Assembly (NCBI RefSeq): GCF_052324685.1
Contig: NW_027506899.1
Span: 1,096,136 to 1,160,135 of the forward strand
Source of the DNA: Brachyhypopomus gauderio
Taxonomy: Eukaryota > Chordata > Actinopteri > Gymnotiformes > Hypopomidae
Length of the DNA: 64,000 nt
Direction of reading: 5' to 3'
Shown one piece after another: positions 56,498 through 64,000 of this stretch; position 1 is the stretch's first letter, and each line of letters opens with the position of its first letter. The notes under the pieces were generated by a model. The model made no database searches. It was not told the DNA's origin and saw nothing but the letters and a program-made list of their open reading frames with translations. The translations under genes and the position numbers were made by a program.

Positions 56498-58412
56498 AGG
56501 GTTCACACACGTAGTGTGGGAAACCTATTGTAATTGTCGGGTTTTTTCTTCTTATTATTATTATTATTTTTCTCCGCATAAAACGCATACTGCAGCCTAG
56601 ACCGTAAGGCCCAGAGACACCAAACTTGGCAGAATGGTGTAGTCTCTTTGCGAGACCGTGCCAAAGCACAGAGACCCACATTGGCCTGATGGTGGCGCTA
56701 TAGCGCACCATTTTGCGTTTTGGTCCATATCTCCCAAACCGTAGGGCCTAGACACAAAATTCCACTTCAGGTGCATTCCTTGGCTTCAGACAAACAAAAA
56801 AGCCTCAAGAACCATTAAGCTCCGCCTACTTAGATTTTTTGCTAATTTGCATAATATGCAAAACCTACTTTTTTATACTAGTCCCTGGTTTTTCATCGGA
56901 TCACCACAAACTTGGTGTCAAAATATTCAGGAGAATGTCATTATCAAAGTTGCTTAAAAACATTTTGAGATTTGCATACAGTTTGGTTGTCACATGTCAA
57001 TCAATAGCTCCAAGGCGTGGCCAAATTTACTTAAACAGCCATATCTCAGCAACGCTTTGACCGATCTTCATAAAATTTTAACAGTTGTTAGGGCACATGA
57101 CTCCGAGGTCATAGGTCAAAGCTGGCCACGATTGTCCAATAGGGGGCGCTACAACATGGGAAAAACTGTATCTCAGAAACCGTTAGTCACATCAAGCCAA
57201 AACTTTACAGGCATCATCAGGGGCCCAAGTGATATCAAGACACACAATGATGACATCATCACTCAAAAAACATGGCCGCCATGAGCCAATTAATTTTTAT
57301 TTGAATTAATTGGCCATTTGACAGACTTACCATTGGCCAAACAACATGAAACCTCACCACTGTGCATATCCCAGGACTATGTGTCATGCTGTGCAGTTTT
57401 AAAACATTTGGCCACTAGGTGGCGCTATTTGTGAAAATCATGCATAACTCCTCCAAATTTTCACTTAGGAACATGCAACTTGTTTCATTTTATTCCTTGC
57501 AGTAGACCTGACAACTTTGCCATTACAAGTCCTGTTAAAAAATGCATACTTTTGTCACATTCATCTATTGTTTGAAAATAGCTATTTACAAACTTGTCAT
57601 AGGAATTTGATCCAATTATGGCAAAATTGCTATGTGCATAATCAGTAGACTCTGTAGGTAAAAACTGATTAAAAAAATGTTTGATTTTTATTTTTCTGAT
57701 TGGTCCATTTTCCCATTATATCATTGTGGCCATGCCATATATGACCTATATTGCTATAACTCATAAACCATGTATGCAATCAACTCCCAATTTGAAAGGC
57801 TTTTATATACTGAAGTCCTTGTGAGGTATGCCAAGTTTGGTTCAAATTGGCCTGTCGGGGGCGCTACAGTACCCAAAAACCTAAGAAAACATAAAAACAC
57901 ATGCTGCAATCTTGTTATGCAGAATACAGACAAGTAATTGGTCTTGTATGATTCAGATCAATAAGTTCTATAACATTGCAATTGCATCTTATAACAAAAA
58001 GTGCACTGCCTGACCAGAAATGAACCTTTTAATTCACCAAAATGTCATATTGCATTACTGAGATTAATGAGATATCAGTATGGTAGTACTTGGGCTCCAT
58101 CTAGTGGCCAAACATCGGAACGGACTGAAAACTATTTCTCGAATGAAATACCACACAAACACACACACAAAGCTGATCTCAGCATGTGATTTAGTTCTGT
58201 GATTTGAATCATTTTGCCAATACACATTATTTTGATCCTTTTGGGCCTTTAGTGCCCCAATTGAACATTTTTTTGCACATTGATTTATTTGTGCATTTTT
58301 TCCACTCAAACAGCTTCTTTTGGGTCTAAAGGACCTATTGGGTCTATTGCCTATTGAAGCCAAGTGGCCTATTCGTGTGTGAACCCGCCAATTGCCGCTT
58401 GCGGCTATATTT
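56498..58412 (+). mobile_element. Family H element, complete
   Basis: Both ends intact, directly following the previous copy. Confidence 0.85.
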
Positions 58413-60265
58413 ATTATTATTTTTCCCCCTGTAAAACGCATACTGCAGCCTAGACCGTAAGGCCCAGAAAGACCAAACTTGCCAGCAAGGTGCAGCAGGT
58501 GTGCAATGAGAGAAATAGAGACAGGGACCCACATTGGCCTGATGGTGGCGCTATAGCGCACCATTTTGCGTTTTGGTCCATATCTCCCAAACCGTAGGGC
58601 CTAGAAACAAAATTCCACTTCTGATGGATTCCTTGGCTCAAGCCAAACAAAAAAGCCTCAAGAACCATTAAGCTCCGCCTACTTAGATTTTTTGCTAATT
58701 TGCATAATATGCAAAACCTACTTTTTTGTACTAGTCCCTGGTTTTTCATCCGATCACCACAACCTTGGTGTCAAAATATTCAGGAGAGTCTCATTATCAA
58801 AGTTGCTTAAAAACATTTTGAGATTTGCATACAGTCTGGTTGTCACATGTCAATCAATAGCTCCAAGGCGTGGCTAAATTTACTTAAACAGCCATATCTC
58901 AGCAACGCTTTGACCGATCTTCATAAAATTTTAACCGTTGTTAGGGCACATGACTACGAGGTCATACGTCAAAGCTGGCCACGATTGTCCAATAGGGGGC
59001 GCTATAACATGGGAAAAACTGTATCTCAGAAACCATTAGTCATATCAAGCCAAAACTTTACAGGCATCATCAGGGGCCCAAGTGATATCAAGACACACAA
59101 TGATGACATCATCACTCAAAAAACATGGCCGCCATGAGCCAATTAATTTTTATTTGAATTAATTGGCCATTTGACAGACTTACCATTGGCCAAACAACAT
59201 GAAACCTCACCACTGTGCATATCCCAGGACTATGTGTCATGCTGTGCAGTTTTAAAACATTTGGCCACTTGGTGGCGCTATTTGTGAAAATCATGCATAA
59301 CTCCTCCAAATTTTCACTTAGGAACATGCAACTTGTTTCTTTTTATTCCTTGCAGTAGACCTGACAACTTTGCAATTACAAGTCCTATTAAAAAATGCAT
59401 ACTTTTGTCACATTCATCAATTGTTTGAAAATAGCTCTTTAAGAACTAGTCATAGGAATTTGATCCAATTATGGCAAAATTGCTATGAGCATAATCAGTA
59501 GACTCTGTAGGTAAAAAGTGATTAAAAAAATTTTGGATTTTTATTTTTCTGATTGGTCCATTTTCCCATTATATCATTGTGGCCATGCCATATATGACCT
59601 ATATTGCTATAACTCATAAACCATGTATGCAATCAACTCCCAATTTGAAAGGCTTTTATATCCTGAAGTCCTTGTGAGGCATGCCAAGTTTGGTTCAAAT
59701 TGGCCTGTCGGGGGCGCTACAGTACCCAAAAAACTAAGAAAACATAAAAACTCATGCTGCAATCTTGTTATGCAGAATACAGACAAGTAATTGGTCTTGT
59801 ATGATCCAGATCAATAAGTTATATAACATTGCAATTGCATCTTATAACAAAAAGTGCACTGCCTGACCAGAAATGAACCTTTTAATTCACCAAAATGTCA
59901 TATTGCATTACTGAGATTAATGAGATATCAGTATGGTAGTACTTGGGCTCCATCTAGTGGCCAAACATCGGAACGGACTGAAAACTATTTCTCACATGAA
60001 ACACCACACAAAAACACACACAAAGCTAATCTCAGCATGTGATTTAGTTCTGTGATTTGAATCATTTTGCCAATACACATTATTTTGATCCTTTTGGGCC
60101 TTTAGTGCCCCAATTGAACATTTTTTTGCACATTGATTTATTTGTGCATTTTTTCCACTCAAACAGCTTCTTTTGGGTCTAAAGGACCTATTGGGTCTAT
60201 TGCCTATTGAAGCCAAGTGGCCTATTTGTGTGTGAACCCGCCAATTGCCGCTTGCGGCTATATTT
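58413..60265 (+). mobile_element. Family H element without 5' end (CCCCCTG subtype)
   Basis: Begins in an ATT tract with TTTTTCCCCCTGTAAAACGC instead of the usual TTTTTCTCCGCATAAAACGC, followed by the subtype-specific GCAGCAGGTGTGCAATGAGA. Standard H 3' end. Confidence 0.85.
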
Positions 60266-60313
60266 AGGGGTCCAAGCACCACCGGTGCTGGAACCCTATT
60301 GTTTTTGTTCCGA

Positions 60314-60363
<50 letters not shown>

Positions 60364-62233
60364 TTTTTTCTGCCTTAAAACGCATCGTGCAGCCTAAACC
60401 GTAAGACCTACAGACTTCTCCTTTGGCCAACTTGTAGTACTCCTCTCCGCTACTCAGGCGCAACACGCCAGCCCGATACGACCATAGGTGGCGCTATAGC
60501 GCACAAAAATGCATGAAAAAGTTTAAACTGGTGTTTCTCCTAAACCGTATGTCGTAGAGACAAAATGTAAACTTCATCTGATCAGGCATGTGCTCATCTA
60601 AAAAAAGTTCCATTGAAGCCATATGCTCCGCCCCTTACATGTCGAGCTAATTTGCATAATATGCAAATACGCACACATTTTTGAGCGCGTACTAGTCCCT
60701 GGATTTTTCACATACATGCACATATGTGGTATCCATGCGTTCAGAAGAGTCTGAACTTTAATTGTTATGGAGCCAAAGTGCACATTTCTGCACATGGGCG
60801 TGGCCACATGCATCACAAGTCAAGCGTCGAAAATTCCTTCGCCAAAAATCCACATATTCTGCTATATCTCAGGCATACTTTCACGTATTCATACCAAATT
60901 TCACACACATGTACCTACTGGGTGTCTAGACCTGCACATGCATTTTGGCAGACATGCACATCTAGGTGGCGCTATAACGGCCAAAAAACTCTCCTGCCCA
61001 CACCGATTGGCCAAATAACTCCAAACTTGGTACGCATCATCTATATGCACCTATGACACAGGTCCTTGACCTGCACCATCATATGTCCAATATGGCCGCC
61101 GCTATCGACCAATAAGCCTTCAGTACACCTTTCACAAGCTTTTCATATGCCAATTTTTTTTCTGCCTTAAAACTCGTTGTGCAGCCTAAACCGTAAGACC
61201 TACAGACTTCTCCTTTGGCCAACTTGTAGTACTCCTCTCCGCTACTCAGGCGCAACACGCCAGCCCGATCCGACCATAGGTGGCGCTATAGCGCACAAAA
61301 ACGCATGAAAAAGTTTAAACTGGTGTTTCTCCTAAACCGTATGTCCTAGAGACAAAATGTAAACTTCACCTGATCAGGCATGTGCTCATCTAAAAAAAGT
61401 TCCATTGAAGCCATATGCTCCGCCCCTTACATGTCGAGCTAATTTGCATAATATGCAAATTTGCACACATTTTTGAGCGCGTACTAGTCCCTGGATTTTT
61501 CACATACATGCACATATGTGGTATCCAGGTGCTCACAAGAGTCTGAACTTTAATTGTTATGGAGCCAAAGTGCACATTTCTGCACATGGGCGTGGCCACA
61601 TGCATCACAAGTCAAGCATAGAAAATTTCTTCGCCAAAAATCCACATATTCTGCTGTATCTCAGGCATACTTTCATGTATTCACTCCAAATTTCACACAC
61701 ATGTACCTATTAGGTGTCTAGACCGGTACATACATTTTGGCAGACATGCACACCTAGGTGGCGCTATAACGGCCAAAAAACTCTCCTGCCCACACCGATT
61801 GGCCAAATAACTCCAAACTTGGTACGCATCATCTATATGCACCTATGACACAGGTCCTTGACCTGCACCATCATATGTCCAATATGGCCGCCGCTATCGA
61901 CCAATCAGCTTTCAGTTCACATTTCACAAACTTATCATATGCCAATCAACATGAAACTCACATATTATGTTCATCTACACACCCTCTAAGACATACTCAA
62001 GTATGACGGGAATTGCACCACTAGGTGGCGCTATACTAGAATTTCCTGAATTACCCCTACATCTTTCTTACACATGCACACACATGCAATGGCCTACCTA
62101 TAGGTTTCATATACACATTGCTTCACCCATACCTACCCAGTGATTACACACACATGCTTACGCATCTCAGGCGTGCCAGATGGTGCCCATACCCTGTGCT
62201 TGGACCCCGTAATTGCCGCTTGCGGCTATATTT
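60266..62233 (+). mobile_element. Composite family G element, complete
   Basis: 5' hairpin at 60266, a long ATT tract (about 60316-60362), a first body to about 61150, then a second body restarting at TTTTCTGCCTTAAAACTCG. It ends with the alternative 3' quarter seen at 9111-9666, so it has no tRNA-like segment. The fusion point differs from the composites at 13301-20689. Confidence 0.85.
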
Positions 62234-64000
62234 ATTATTATTATTATTTTTCCCCCTGTAAAACGCATACTGCAGCCTAGACCGTAAGGCCCAGAAAGAC
62301 CAAACTTGCCAGCAAGGTGCAGCAGGTGTGCAATGAGAGAAATAGAGACAGGGACCCACATTGGCCTGATGGTGGCGCTATAGCGCACCATTTTGCGTTT
62401 TGGTCCATATCTCCCAAACCGTAGGGCCTAGAAACAAAATTCCACTTCTGATGGATTCCTTGGCTCAAGCCAAACAAAAAAGCCTCAAGAACCATTAAGC
62501 TCCGCCTACTTAGATTTTTTGCTAATTTGCATAATATGCAAAACCTACTTTTTTGTACTAGTCCCTGGTTTTTCATCCGATCACCACAACCTTGGTGTCA
62601 AAAGATTCAGAAGAATCTCCTTATCAAAGTTGCTTAAAAACATTTTGAGATTTGCATACAGTCTGGTTGTCACATGTCAATCAATAGCTCCAAGGCGTGG
62701 CCAAATTTACTTAAACAGCCATATCTCAGCAACGCTTTGACCGATCTTCATAAAATTTTAACAGTTGTTAGGGCACATGACTCCGAGGTCATAGGTCAAA
62801 GCTGGCCACGATTGTCCAATAGGGGGCGCTATAACATGGGAAAAACTGTATCTCAGAAACCATTAGTCACATCAAGCCAAAACTTTACAGGCATCATCAG
62901 GGGCCCAAGTGATATCAAGACACACAATGATGACATCATCACTCAAAAAACATGGCCGCCATGAGCCAATTAATTTTTATTTGAATTAATTGGCCATTTG
63001 ACAGACTTACCATTGGCCAAACAACATGAAACCTCACCACTGTGCATATCTCAGGACTATGTGTCATGCTGTGCAGTTTTGAAACATTTGGCCACTAGGT
63101 GGCGCTATTTGTGAAAATCATGCATAACTCCTCCAAATTTTCACTTAGGAACATGCAACTTGTTTCTTTTTATTCCTTGCAGTAGACCTGACAACTTTGC
63201 AATTACAAGTCCTGTTAAAAAATGCATACTTTTGTCACATTCATCAATTGTTTGAAAATAGCTATTTACAAACTAGTCATAGGAATTTGATCCAATTATG
63301 GAAAAATTGCTATGAGCATAATCAGTAGACTCTGTAGGTAAAAACTGAGTAAAAAAATGTTGGATTTTTATTTTTCTGATTGGTCCATTTTCCCATTATA
63401 TCATTGTGGCCATGCCATAAATGACCTTTATTGCTATAACTCATAAACCATGTAAGTGATCAACTCCCAATTTGAAAGGCTTTTATATCCTGAAGTCCTT
63501 GTGAGGTTGGCCAAGTTTGGTTTAAATTGGCCTGTCGGGGGCGCTACAGTACCCAAAAACCTAAGAAAACATAAAAACTCATGCTGCAATCTTGTTATGC
63601 AGAATACAGACAAGTAATTGGTCTTGTATGATCCAGATCAATAAGTTATATAACATTGCAATTGCATCTTATAACAAAAAGTGCACTGCCTAACCAGAAA
63701 TGAACCTTTTAATTCACCAACATGTCATATTGCATTACTGAGATTAATGAGATATCAGTATGATAGTACATGGGCTCCATCTAGTGGCCAAACACCAGAA
63801 CTGACTGAAAACTATTTCTCACATGAAACACCACACAAACACACATAAAGCTGATCTCAGCATGTGATTTAGTTCTGTGATCTGAATAATTTTGCCAATA
63901 CATATTATTTTGATCCTTTTGGGCCTTTAGTGCCCCAATTGAACCTTTTTTTGCACATTGATTTATTTGTGCATTTTTTCCACTCAAACAGCTTCTTTTC
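62234..64000 (+). mobile_element. Family H element without 5' end, runs off right edge
   Basis: Same CCCCCTG subtype as 58413-60265, starting in an ATT tract. The window ends shortly before the expected 3' terminus. Confidence 0.85.

Overview
The window is repeat-dominated vertebrate nuclear DNA, most likely from a teleost fish and possibly an ostariophysan (inferred from the repeat families, not from a species marker). There is no operon structure, the gene models need GT-AG introns, and nearly everything belongs to transposable elements.

Layout. (1) 1-7000, minus strand: the 5' part of an intact Helentron-type Helitron gene that runs off the left edge. It has in-frame minisatellites and a 5' intron carrying two nested hAT-like elements. 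(2) 7592-9110: a second hAT-like end and a frameshifted PIF/Harbinger transposase. (3) 9111-26600: an array of two related non-autonomous families, here called G (5' end AGGGGTCCAAGC) and H (5' end AGGGTTCACACAC). Both end in the hairpin GCCGCTTGCGGC followed by TATATTT. Several G copies contain a tRNA-like segment. (4) 26600-29500: a small hAT MITE, a dispersed fish repeat and LINE relics. (5) 29522-37399, minus strand: a single uninterrupted reading frame of about 2625 codons encoding a Helentron protein with two putative cysteine-protease domains, HUH Rep, Pif1-like helicase and a C-terminal endonuclease. Upstream lies a probable 4.4-kb 5' intron with a tandem duplication and a 27-bp satellite. 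(6) 42400-44150: microsatellites and an internally deleted RTE-like LINE. (7) 44701-45998, plus strand: a three-exon RPA-like single-strand DNA-binding protein gene. (8) 47661-48684: a broken SAMD3-like gene relic. (9) 50350-64000: a second G/H array that continues past the right edge.

How it may fit together. The Helentron proteins provide nicking and unwinding. RPA-like proteins are known partners encoded by some Helitrons. The G and H families have the asymmetric inverted repeats and 3' hairpin expected of non-autonomous Helentron relatives (HINEs), so the two autonomous copies are candidate drivers. This link is inference, because I did not find the exact ends of either autonomous element.

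The most interesting observations are these. The G/H arrays read like nested brackets, with isolated 5' ends and bodies lacking 5' ends, and this predicts what lies beyond the window. Each G/H copy carries several CTCF-like cores and an inverted pair of POU octamers. One transposon protein appears to carry two cysteine-protease domains. An RPA-like gene sits head-to-head with a Helentron.
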